Origin: Paludibacteraceae bacterium
Lineage (GTDB): Bacteria > Bacteroidota > Bacteroidia > Bacteroidales > Paludibacteraceae
DNA length: 10,690 bases
Direction: 5' to 3'
Assembly: GCA_018055865.1 (NCBI GenBank)
Contig: JAGPGR010000042.1
Coordinates: 1 to 10,690, forward strand
The notes beneath the pieces were generated by a model. That model saw only the letters and a list, made by a program, of their open reading frames with translations. It searched no databases and was not told the origin of the DNA. Positions 1-6,333 of the stretch are shown here, piece after piece. Made by a program: the position numbers and the translations under genes. Each line of letters opens with the position of its first letter. Positions within the stretch are counted from its first letter, which is position 1.

Positions 1-189
1 CTGTTTTCACAATAGTTTCAACGCTTTGGCTGTTCACAGGCAAAAAAAAACACAAATTCAACAAGCCATTCTCGTAACAAGCCAATAACATTTCCTGCTT
101 ACAAAAATAATCCGGTCAATGTTCGAAAAACAACAAAAACGCTCATCACTTTTTATATTACAAAACTGTTTCATTCGTGAAATAATAAT

Positions 190-197
190 TACCTTTG
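190..197 (+). promoter_or_regulatory. Possible -7 element (TACCTTTG) upstream of the short-chain dehydrogenase
   Basis: TACCTTTG fits the Bacteroidota sigma-ABfr -7 consensus TAnnTTTG. The upstream -33 partner is poor: TTTC at 169-172 with a 17-base gap is the nearest match. A transcript would start near 203 and leave a leader of about 70 bases before the ATG at 275. The rest of 1-274 shows no convincing gene or terminator. Confidence 0.35.
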
Positions 198-274
198 TCG
201 CACCAATGAAAACAGAGGCCTTCGTGATACAAGCGGAGGTCACGTTTTCTGAGAATTATAAATAAAATTCTTAC

Positions 275-1003
275 ATGGAAAAATACATACTGATAACGGG
301 AGGAACCAAAGGTATCGGTTTTGCCGTTGCCCGAAGCCTGGTTTCATCAGGATATAATGTGATATTGACTTATGGCTCGGATCGGGTGCAGGCTGAGAAA
401 GCCAGCCTGGAGTTGCAGCAAGCTGGCAATTCCACCGTGATGGTTGTAAGAGCAGATATCACCGACAAAAGTTCGATATATATACTAGACTCCTTTCTGA
501 ACGAACACAACATTCGTTTATTTTCGATCGTATTCAACGCCGGAATCACTTGCCGGACCCCTTTCGAAACCCTTACTATCGATGAATGGGAACAAACTTT
601 CTTTGCCAATGTACATTTTCCTGTATTTCTTTTGCAACGCATTTACAGCAGGATAGAAGCCGGAGGTAACGTGCTCTTTACCGGCTCGCTCATGGGCGAA
701 TATGCTCATTCTGTGTCGCTTGCATACGGTGTAACCAAATCGGCTGTGCATGCGCTGGTAAAAAATATGGTGAAGTTTATGCAGCCTTACAACATACGTG
801 TCAACGCCGTGGCGCCGGGATTCGTGGATACCGACTGGCAAAAAAGCAAACCGGCCGAAATAAGAAAAAGCATCGAAAGCAAGATTGCAGTCGGACGGTT
901 TTGTACTCCCGACGAAGTGGCGCTGGTGTATAAAATGATAATCGAAAACAGCTATTTCAACGGTGAAATAATCCCTGTAAGCGGAGGTTATTCATATCGG
1001 TGA
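275..1003 (+). CDS. Short-chain dehydrogenase/reductase (FabG-like classical SDR)
   Basis: This is a soluble NAD(P)-dependent oxidoreductase of 242 residues, the normal size for a classical SDR. Visible motifs are the Rossmann dinucleotide signature TGGTKGIG (residues 8-15), NAG at 88-90, the active-site Asn at 112, and the catalytic triad Ser138, Tyr151 and Lys155 with correct spacing (YxxxK at 151-155). PG at 181-182 and a C-terminal VSGGYSYR tail also fit. The family includes 3-oxoacyl-ACP reductases and many sugar or polyol dehydrogenases. The sequence does not show the substrate, so FabG activity is only one option. The ATG at 275 places the nucleotide-binding motif at the usual distance from the N-terminus. 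A 318-bp gap with its own -7-like elements separates it from the next gene, so it is probably transcribed on its own. It could still supply a reduced precursor to the CDP-alcohol genes downstream. Confidence 0.9.
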   Translation: MEKYILITGGTKGIGFAVARSLVSSGYNVILTYGSDRVQAEKASLELQQAGNSTVMVVRADITDKSSIYILDSFLNEHNIRLFSIVFNAGITCRTPFETLTIDEWEQTFFANVHFPVFLLQRIYSRIEAGGNVLFTGSLMGEYAHSVSLAYGVTKSAVHALVKNMVKFMQPYNIRVNAVAPGFVDTDWQKSKPAEIRKSIESKIAVGRFCTPDEVALVYKMIIENSYFNGEIIPVSGGYSYR

Positions 1004-1321
1004 TTTTTCACAAAGGCTTTTTCTTATTGCCCTCAATTCCTTAAAATTTAAACAGATGAAACACCTTTCTTCTTACCGAAAAAACGATATTTTTGCATTT
1101 TGAGCTACTGTTAAATTAACTTTCAGCAAATCGGTTATCGCTGATGATTACATTTTTGATTGGATAAAATAGTATTAAATTAAAAATTTACTAACTTTGT
1201 CATTAATTTTGTATAAATCTGAATTTTTCAAAAGAAATAAAACAGCCATTTGAAAGAAAAATTAAAACACAATACAGTGTCCAATGGCATGTTCTTACCG
1301 GATAAAACAGAAAAAATTAGA
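1004..1321 (+). other. Gene-free stretch between the dehydrogenase and the CDP-alcohol gene cluster
   Basis: This 318-bp AT-rich stretch has no credible ORF on either strand. I could not find a rho-independent terminator after the dehydrogenase. Its right part carries two overlapping -7-like elements, followed by a leader of roughly 100-120 bases before the ATG at 1322. A TTG at 1250 would extend the downstream protein by 24 residues, but that extension lies ahead of a family-typical N-terminus and is unlikely to be translated. Confidence 0.6.
1192..1211 (+). promoter_or_regulatory. Tandem -7-like elements TAACTTTG and TAATTTTG for the CDP-alcohol operon
   Basis: TAACTTTG (1192-1199) and TAATTTTG (1204-1211) both match the Bacteroidota -7 consensus TAnnTTTG. 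Neither has a good TTTG at the expected distance of about 19 bases upstream; the nearest TTTG (1155-1158) is too far away. The elements sit 110-130 bases before the ATG at 1322. They are the best promoter candidates for the three genes that follow. Confidence 0.4.
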
Positions 1322-2668
1322 ATGAAAAAAGTCATTACATACGGAACATTCGATCTGTTTCATCAGGGTCATATCAACCTGTTGAGGCGTGCTAAGTCGC
1401 TGGGAGATTATCTGATAGTGGGCGTTACCACCGATAATTACGACCGGGGCAGAGGTAAGTTGAATGTGCATCGTTCGTTGATGGAACGGATTGAGGACGT
1501 GCAAAATGCAGGTTTAGCCGATGAAATAATTATAGAAGAATACGAAGGACAGAAAATTGACGATATTCTCAGATACGGAGTCGATATATTTGCTATCGGC
1601 TCGGATTGGCTGGGCAAGTTTGACTACCTTCAGGAGTTTTGCCAGGTGGTGTACCTGGAACGAACCAAAGGGGTATCGAGTACACAGCTAAGGATAGAAG
1701 CACAATCGGTTACCGATTTGGGAATCATTGGCAGCGGAAGGATAGCCGGTCGTTTTGTTCCCGAATCCAAATTTGTGAGTGGCATTGAAGTGAAAGGTGT
1801 TTTCAACACCAATATTGATTCTGCCAAAAGCTTTTGCCAAAAGTACGAACTGAGTTTTTACACCGATGATTTCGACGAATTTATTTCGAAAGTGAATGCT
1901 GTGTACATCACATCGCCTCATCTCACTCATTATGATTACATCAAAAGTTGTCTGATGAGTGGCAAACATGTGCTTTGCGAAAAACCGCTGGCGCTCACAG
2001 TGAGTGAAGTCAAAGAAATGTATCAACTGGCCGAAAATAAAGGTCTTGTGCTCAAAGAAGCCATCAAAACAGCCTATTGTCCGGCATTTTCGCACCTCAT
2101 CACCGTGGTGAAGAGCGGGGTGATAGGCAATATTAAAGATATCGACGTTTCGTTTACTAAACTGTGCAGCGGCAACATTCGCGAACTGGATGCCGGGCAA
2201 GCAGGAGGTAGTGTCACCGAGTTGGCCTCTTATGTATTACTCCCGATATTCAAAATTTTAGGATATGACTATCACGACATACAGTTTTATTCTCATGTGG
2301 TGAATGAAGTCGACGTGTTTACCCGTGGACTGATGATCTACGACAAAGCTATTGCCTCATTCAAAGTGGGGCTGGGAGTGAAATCCGAGGGAGATTTGAC
2401 AATAAGCGGAACGAAAGGATATGCTTATGTACCCGCACCGTGGTGGAAAACGGAGTATTTCGAACTCAGATACGAAGATCAAAATCAAACACGTAAATAT
2501 TTTTACAAATTCGACGGTGAAGGATTGCGTTACGAAATTAATGACTTTTTGATTGAAATGAATAAACCAAACCAAAAACAATTTAAATTTCAGGCTTCCG
2601 ACTCTGTAGCCATAGCCTCGATTATCGAAAAATTCAGAAACAACGAAAATGTGCACCGGATTCACTGA
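1322..2668 (+). CDS. Bifunctional TagD-like cytidylyltransferase / Gfo-Idh-MocA oxidoreductase
   Basis: This 448-residue protein joins two enzymes with almost no linker. Residues 1-129 closely resemble glycerol-3-phosphate cytidylyltransferase (TagD): YGTFD at 7-11, the HxGH nucleotidyl-transfer motif HQGH at 14-17, GSDWLGKFD at 93-101 and RTKGVSST at 114-121. This family makes a CDP-alcohol from CTP and a phospho-alcohol. Residues 132-448 form a Gfo/Idh/MocA NAD(P)-dependent oxidoreductase with GxGxxA (Gly137, Gly139, Ala142) and the EKP motif at 220-222 with the conserved Lys221. The usual later GG...D...H/Y motif appears as GGSVTELASY (295-304), with Glu300 in place of Asp. The ATG at 1322 is chosen because it gives the family-typical N-terminus MKKVITYGTFD; a TTG at 1250 and an ATG at 1289 are less likely. 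Followed by a CDP-alcohol transferase, it probably reduces and activates a polyol or similar alcohol. The substrate is unknown. Confidence 0.9.
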   Translation: MKKVITYGTFDLFHQGHINLLRRAKSLGDYLIVGVTTDNYDRGRGKLNVHRSLMERIEDVQNAGLADEIIIEEYEGQKIDDILRYGVDIFAIGSDWLGKFDYLQEFCQVVYLERTKGVSSTQLRIEAQSVTDLGIIGSGRIAGRFVPESKFVSGIEVKGVFNTNIDSAKSFCQKYELSFYTDDFDEFISKVNAVYITSPHLTHYDYIKSCLMSGKHVLCEKPLALTVSEVKEMYQLAENKGLVLKEAIKTAYCPAFSHLITVVKSGVIGNIKDIDVSFTKLCSGNIRELDAGQAGGSVTELASYVLLPIFKILGYDYHDIQFYSHVVNEVDVFTRGLMIYDKAIASFKVGLGVKSEGDLTISGTKGYAYVPAPWWKTEYFELRYEDQNQTRKYFYKFDGEGLRYEINDFLIEMNKPNQKQFKFQASDSVAIASIIEKFRNNENVHRIH

Positions 2669-2735
2669 GAAGTGTATTATACATCTGAAGCTGTATCCGG
2701 AATTATTACTCGCACGAAAATAAATTAAACCAACA

Positions 2736-3635
2736 ATGAATAAAGACGTAGAAGCAACGCTCAAATCAATCGAAACAGAAAATTATTTCGACAGATTATT
2801 TTACCGACCCATCGGTTACAAAATAGCAAATGCGATAAAAAATACCGGCATTACACCCAACGTAGTGACTATCATTTCTATTTTTATTGGTATAAGTGCA
2901 GGTATTTGCTGGTATTTTCCACATGACATTATATTGGCTTTGCTCGGAATTCTGGCCCTGGTCATTGCCAACATTCTGGACTGTGTGGACGGGCAGCTTG
3001 CCCGTATGACAGGAATAAAATCGCAAGTAGGAAGAATTTTGGATGGTTTTGCAGGCGATTTGTGGTTTTTGATGATTTATATTGCATTTGCTCACCGGCT
3101 TACAACTCAATACTCAGTTCCTTTTGAACCGTGGATTTATATACTGATAGTTTTTATTTCAGCTTTTTCACACTGGAATCAGGCATCGATTACCGACTAT
3201 TACAAAACGCTTCACCTGCTTTTTATCAGCAAAGAGAAAGGAAAAGAATTTGAAAATTCTGCAAGCATAGCCAGACGATACAAAAAAATGAGCCGGGGTG
3301 TAAATAAAGTAATTACCTGGGGTTATATCCTTTATACCAAAAATCAGGAAAGGCTTACACCCGAACTGCAAAAAATGCTGGCCCGAATCGACAATAAGTA
3401 TGGGAATGACATTCCGGACGATGTAAGAGCTGCTTTCAGAGCTAAAAGCATCAAATTAATGCCTTTGATTGATATGAATACCTTCAACGGGCGCTCATTT
3501 ATCCTTTTTATTTCGGTCATTTTCAATATCATCTGGTTGTATTTTATTTGGGAAATTGTTGTTTTGAATATCATCCGAATGATAATCAGAAATCGGCACG
3601 AGAATATTTGTAAAAATATCGAAAACGAACCTTGA
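2736..3635 (+). CDS. CDP-alcohol phosphatidyltransferase family membrane protein
   Basis: This integral membrane enzyme of 299 residues moves a phospho-alcohol between a CDP-alcohol and an acceptor alcohol. The full family signature DxxDGxxAR(x8)GxxxDxxxD is intact: Asp82, Asp85, Gly86, Ala89, Arg90, Gly99, Asp103 and Asp107. These aspartates bind the metal ions and the CDP group, and Asp107 is the expected general base. Membrane segments are predicted near 42-60, 66-82, 108-118, 132-148 and 253-285 (the last long enough for two). It is longer than typical members (about 180-220 residues) because of a charged stretch of about 90 residues, 155-245, between the fourth and last segments. It lies 67 bp after the cytidylyltransferase fusion and 33 bp before the next membrane protein, on the same strand, which fits one operon. 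It may use the CDP-alcohol made by the fusion, or CDP-diacylglycerol as most lipid synthases do. Confidence 0.9.
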   Translation: MNKDVEATLKSIETENYFDRLFYRPIGYKIANAIKNTGITPNVVTIISIFIGISAGICWYFPHDIILALLGILALVIANILDCVDGQLARMTGIKSQVGRILDGFAGDLWFLMIYIAFAHRLTTQYSVPFEPWIYILIVFISAFSHWNQASITDYYKTLHLLFISKEKGKEFENSASIARRYKKMSRGVNKVITWGYILYTKNQERLTPELQKMLARIDNKYGNDIPDDVRAAFRAKSIKLMPLIDMNTFNGRSFILFISVIFNIIWLYFIWEIVVLNIIRMIIRNRHENICKNIENEP

Positions 3636-3668
3636 TGTTTTGATTCATAGAATTCTAACACTTCAACA

Positions 3669-4688
3669 ATGTCCGGCAAATTAAGTAAATACAACAATTA
3701 TTTTTTCCTCGTTGGGGTTCTTATCCTCGTTTTTTTGGCATACAAACTTGGATTTAAGACTATTTACGAAAATCTGCGCAATACAGGCTGGTGGTTTGTG
3801 CCCATTTTCGGAATCTGGATTTTTATTTATTTTTTCAATGCCTGGTCGCTGAATATTATCATTACCGATGGAACCCCTGAATCGAAAAAAGTAGGAATAA
3901 AACAACTGATGAAACTCACTATCAGTGCCTATGCCATCAATTACATGACTCCACTGAGCATCGGAGGTGAGCCCTACAAAGCGCTGAAGCTGAAAAATGA
4001 GTTGGGAACTCACAAAGCTACCTCGTCGGTGCTGCTGTATGTAATGATGCATTATGTTTCTCATTTTTTATTCTGGCTCATCTCTATTCCTGTCTTTATT
4101 TTCGTAATGCCCGAGGTTTCCGGAGTGATTCAGATGGTACTTTGGGCAGTATTTATTGCATGTGTTTTACTCATTTTCTGGGGATATTCTGTTTTCAGAA
4201 AAGGGATTATCAATAATGCATTATCCATTGGTACGCGCATTCCTTTTTTCGGACGCAAAATCCGGGTTTATAGAGATAAAAACAAGCATCATCTGGATGA
4301 AATGGATATCCTGATTTCAGACCTCTATACCAACCGGAAAAAAGATTTTTTCGCATCGCTTTTTGTAGAATTAATGTCACGCTACATTTCCTGCCTTGAG
4401 GTTTACTTTATGGCCGTTCCGCTCGCTTTTGAACTCACATTTATACAGTCCTATCTTATTGTGTCAATTGCTACGCTTGTTGCCAATATTTTCTTTTTTG
4501 CACCCATGCAAATGGGAACGCGCGAAGGCGGATTTGTGCTTGCCACCACCACGCTGGCTTTGCCTGCAGGTATTGGCGTTTATATCGGTTTGTGTACACG
4601 TATCAGAGAATTGTTCTGGATTCTGGTTGGTGTTATGTTGACCAAAATCAAGTTTCCGGTTAAGAAAATGCCGCAAACCCTGTCGTAG
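3669..4688 (+). CDS. Lysylphosphatidylglycerol synthase TM-region / flippase-like (UPF0104-type) membrane protein
   Basis: This is a polytopic membrane protein of 339 residues. Hydrophobic segments lie near 11-29, 41-63, 121-147, 152-175, 228-252, 260-280, 288-308 and 312-326. It carries two hallmarks of the family that includes the membrane half of MprF and AglD-like proteins: NYMTPLSIGGEPYKALKLK (91-109), with the GGEP core, and FFFAPMQMGTREGGFV (275-290), with a P..G..EG core, followed by RIRELFW near 311-317. There is no C-terminal aminoacyl-transferase domain, so it is not a full lysylphosphatidylglycerol synthase. Known relatives flip or handle lipids or lipid-linked molecules, but most are uncharacterised. 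Its position 33 bp after a CDP-alcohol transferase suggests that it moves or anchors the product of that enzyme. That role is inferred from context. Confidence 0.82.
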   Translation: MSGKLSKYNNYFFLVGVLILVFLAYKLGFKTIYENLRNTGWWFVPIFGIWIFIYFFNAWSLNIIITDGTPESKKVGIKQLMKLTISAYAINYMTPLSIGGEPYKALKLKNELGTHKATSSVLLYVMMHYVSHFLFWLISIPVFIFVMPEVSGVIQMVLWAVFIACVLLIFWGYSVFRKGIINNALSIGTRIPFFGRKIRVYRDKNKHHLDEMDILISDLYTNRKKDFFASLFVELMSRYISCLEVYFMAVPLAFELTFIQSYLIVSIATLVANIFFFAPMQMGTREGGFVLATTTLALPAGIGVYIGLCTRIRELFWILVGVMLTKIKFPVKKMPQTLS

Positions 4689-4692
4689 ATTT

Positions 4693-4719
4693 AAACTTCT
4701 CGACTTTCCGATAGTCAAA
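4693..4719 (+). promoter_or_regulatory. Putative ECF-type promoter before the sigma factor gene
   Basis: AAACTT (4693-4698), a 15-base spacer and GTCAAA (4714-4719) resemble the ECF pattern of an AAC-containing -35 and a GTC-containing -10, best known for E. coli sigma-E. The same arrangement with the same spacing occurs before the anti-sigma gene. Transcription would start near 4726, about 20 bases before the TTG start of the sigma gene. No Bacteroidota housekeeping -7 element is visible in the 58-bp gap. Confidence 0.5.
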
Positions 4720-4746
4720 TAAGTAATTGAAAATAATACATTTCAT

Positions 4747-5280
4747 TTGAAAATAGAAGCCAGTTCAGCTCTTCCCGGAGAAGATAAAGCATCGTTTTTT
4801 TCGGAAACTGTCCGCACCTATCAGGAGCGGCTCTATTGGCATATCCGCAAAATGGTTTTGGCGCACGATGACGCCAATGATGTATTGCAAAACACCTTTC
4901 TGAAAGCCTGGAAAGGATTGGATAATTTTCGGGGCGATTCGCAAATCTCTACCTGGCTTTATCGTATAGCAACCAACGAAACGCTGTCATTTATATCCCA
5001 GAAGAAAATGAGAATGACCAATTCATTGGAAGATATAGAGGAAGGAATGTTACAAAATATGCAATCAGATCCGTATTTCGACGGAGATGAGGCGCAACTG
5101 AAGCTCCAGAAAGCCATTCTCACATTACCCGAAAAACAACGCCTGGTATTCAATATGCGCTTTTACGAAGAAATGCCCTACGAAGAGATGAGCAATATCC
5201 TTGACACATCGGTAGGTGCACTGAAAGCCTCGTATCATCATGCAAGCAGGAAAGTGGAAGATTTTTTGAAAAATAAATAA
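4747..5280 (+). CDS. ECF-type RNA polymerase sigma factor (sigma-70 family, RpoE-like)
   Basis: This 177-residue protein has the two-domain layout of group 4 sigma factors. Region 2 spans about 17-85 and includes DDANDVLQNTFLKAWKGL (41-58) and the FRGDSQISTWLYRIATNE stretch (61-78), which contact core polymerase and the -10 element. Region 4 spans about 115-173 with LPEKQRLVFNMRFYEEM (127-143) and a helix-turn-helix that reads the -35. There is no in-frame ATG before residue 36, which lies inside region 2. The TTG at 4747 is therefore the likely start; upstream in this frame a stop occurs at 4720, leaving only an ATT as another option. The following genes encode a small membrane protein and a secreted Spy-like protein, a usual setting for an envelope-responding ECF factor. 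A promoter-like element just upstream suggests that it activates its own gene. The size is normal and both domains look complete. Confidence 0.92.
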   Translation: MKIEASSALPGEDKASFFSETVRTYQERLYWHIRKMVLAHDDANDVLQNTFLKAWKGLDNFRGDSQISTWLYRIATNETLSFISQKKMRMTNSLEDIEEGMLQNMQSDPYFDGDEAQLKLQKAILTLPEKQRLVFNMRFYEEMPYEEMSNILDTSVGALKASYHHASRKVEDFLKNK

Positions 5281-5365
5281 ATGAAGAATTGCTTGCGCAT
5301 TGCACAGGAATATTAGCGGTAATCGAACACACTTGTAACGATAATTTTTTAACAAAAAGATTTTT

Positions 5366-5392
5366 AAACTTTCGAACTTAAATTAAGTCTAA
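5366..5392 (+). promoter_or_regulatory. Second putative ECF-type promoter, before the anti-sigma gene
   Basis: AAACTT (5366-5371), a 15-base spacer and GTCTAA (5387-5392) match the element upstream of the sigma gene. An ungapped comparison from 4690 and 5363 shares a TTTAAACTT block, an ACTT block and an AGTC.AA block at identical spacing, 24 of 37 positions in all. The start point would fall only a few bases before the ATG at 5403, giving a nearly leaderless message. The intergenic space of 122 bp between sigma and anti-sigma genes is otherwise empty. Confidence 0.45.
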
Positions 5393-5402
5393 TTACTAAA
5401 CA

Positions 5403-5723
5403 ATGGAAGAAAACGAATACATAGAAATTCAGAAAGCGGGTAAAAAGCTACCTTTCAGGTTGCCCGATAACTATTTCGATGAATTTGCCGCCCGGATGGA
5501 TGAGCTTACAGCCGATGAGCCGAAAGACACGAAACGTTTCAGCATTCGTCCCTGGATGTACGCAGCGGCAGCCTCACTAATTGGTGTAGTGTTCATGGGA
5601 CAGATTTATTTATCTGAAAATAAAAGCCAGAAACTCGCTTCCGAAACTTACGATACCTACGTGTTGTCGCAAGTGAATGAAACTTCGATAATAGACTATT
5701 ATTTAACTTCTGAAACAGAATGA
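5403..5723 (+). CDS. Small single-pass membrane protein, probable anti-sigma factor
   Basis: This is a 106-residue protein with a charged N-terminal domain, one membrane segment (about 51-70, WMYAAAASLIGVVFMGQIYL) and a short acidic C-terminal tail. The N-terminal PFRLPDNYFDEFAARM stretch (17-32) resembles the P..YF motif that I recall from small proteins encoded beside Bacteroidota ECF sigma factors. With the N-terminus in the cytoplasm, the layout suits a protein that holds the sigma factor at the inner membrane and senses the periplasm through its tail. It has no zinc-binding HxxxCxxC motif, so it is not a ZAS-type anti-sigma factor. The stop codon overlaps a possible ATG of the next gene (ATGA, 5720-5723), which suggests translational coupling. 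The anti-sigma role rests on position and topology rather than on a defined domain. Confidence 0.72.
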   Translation: MEENEYIEIQKAGKKLPFRLPDNYFDEFAARMDELTADEPKDTKRFSIRPWMYAAAASLIGVVFMGQIYLSENKSQKLASETYDTYVLSQVNETSIIDYYLTSETE

Positions 5724-5734
5724 CAGATTTAACT

Positions 5735-6196
5735 ATGAGAAACAAACGAATATACACGGGTTTTCTGTTGCTTTGCCTTACACTCGTATCCTTGCAGGCC
5801 CAAAATCGTCGCGGGAAATTCGATGTAAATGCATTTCACGAGAACAAATGGGAATTTATGTTGTCGGATGTAAGCCTTTCGCCGGCCGAAATAAATGCCG
5901 TGAAACCGGTTTTTATGGATTACGAGAAAAAAAACTGGGAACTGCACGACCAGACACGTCAATTGTTTCGGCAGTCACGCAGTGGTAAATTGAACGAAAA
6001 TCAGTACCGCGATCTCAATAATAAAATGATTAACAACGAGATAAAACGCTCGCAATACTTGCGTGAATATCACCTGAAACTCCGTAAACTGCTCAAGCCC
6101 GAAACTTTATTCAACTACTACGGAGCAGAAAAAAAATTCGAAAGACAGTTGCTTCGTAAGCGGCCGGGAAGTCCGCCGCCAGCTCCGGATAAATAA
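5735..6196 (+). CDS. Secreted Spy/CpxP-like periplasmic protein, probable envelope-stress sensor or chaperone
   Basis: This small exported protein has 153 residues from the ATG at 5735. A signal peptide is clear: MRNKR, a hydrophobic core (about 8-20, FLLLCLTLV) and a probable cleavage after LQA (20-22). The mature part is highly charged and helical, rich in Lys, Arg, Glu and Gln. The LSDVSLSPAEINAVKPVF stretch (43-60) and the LRKLLKPETLFNYYGAEKKF stretch (116-135) recall the LTxxQ-type repeats of Spy/CpxP-like proteins, where helices form a cradle that binds unfolded proteins. It ends in a proline-rich PGSPPPAPDK tail. An alternative ATG at 5720 overlaps the stop of the preceding gene and would add five residues before the signal peptide. 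As the third gene of the sigma/anti-sigma unit it is likely controlled by that sigma factor and may feed back on it. The family assignment is by pattern and is moderate. Confidence 0.68.
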   Translation: MRNKRIYTGFLLLCLTLVSLQAQNRRGKFDVNAFHENKWEFMLSDVSLSPAEINAVKPVFMDYEKKNWELHDQTRQLFRQSRSGKLNENQYRDLNNKMINNEIKRSQYLREYHLKLRKLLKPETLFNYYGAEKKFERQLLRKRPGSPPPAPDK

Positions 6197-6234
6197 TAGT
6201 TTTTTCAAAAAGTTAATTTTTGGAATAGTTTGGG

Positions 6235-6271
6235 AAAATGGTGCAGAATTAAAACCTGCACCATTTTTTTT
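6235..6271 (+). terminator. Rho-independent terminator closing the sigma-factor operon
   Basis: A 12-bp stem pairs AAAATGGTGCAG (6235-6246) with CTGCACCATTTT (6256-6267) around a 9-base loop, followed by a run of eight T's (6264-6271). It lies 38 bases after the stop of the Spy-like gene. Confidence 0.9.
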
Positions 6272-6333
6272 ACCGCTTCAGACTTCAAAGACTGTATACA
6301 AGGCATGAATTATCTTATTTTTCCGGGTTATGT

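Noticed and set aside
58..243. 61-codon reverse-strand ORF at the left edge
   Set aside because: No recognisable motif or domain, and it overlaps the likely promoter region of the dehydrogenase gene. Probably chance.
1688..2200. 170-codon reverse-strand ORF inside the fusion gene
   Set aside because: It lies opposite a strongly supported coding region with intact family motifs, and its translation shows no family features. It is an antisense shadow.
1322..3635. Inositol phospholipid synthesis locus
   Set aside because: A CDP-alcohol transferase is present, but there is no inositol-3-phosphate synthase or lipid phosphatase in the window, and the partner is a TagD-type cytidylyltransferase instead.
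3669..4688. Full MprF-type lysylphosphatidylglycerol synthase
   Set aside because: Only the membrane part is present. The C-terminal lysyl-transferase domain is absent and the gene ends cleanly at 339 codons.
5281..5316. Eleven-codon ORF starting directly after the sigma factor stop
   Set aside because: Too short to support, with no ribosome-binding or conservation evidence. It may be a leader peptide, but nothing in the sequence points to that.
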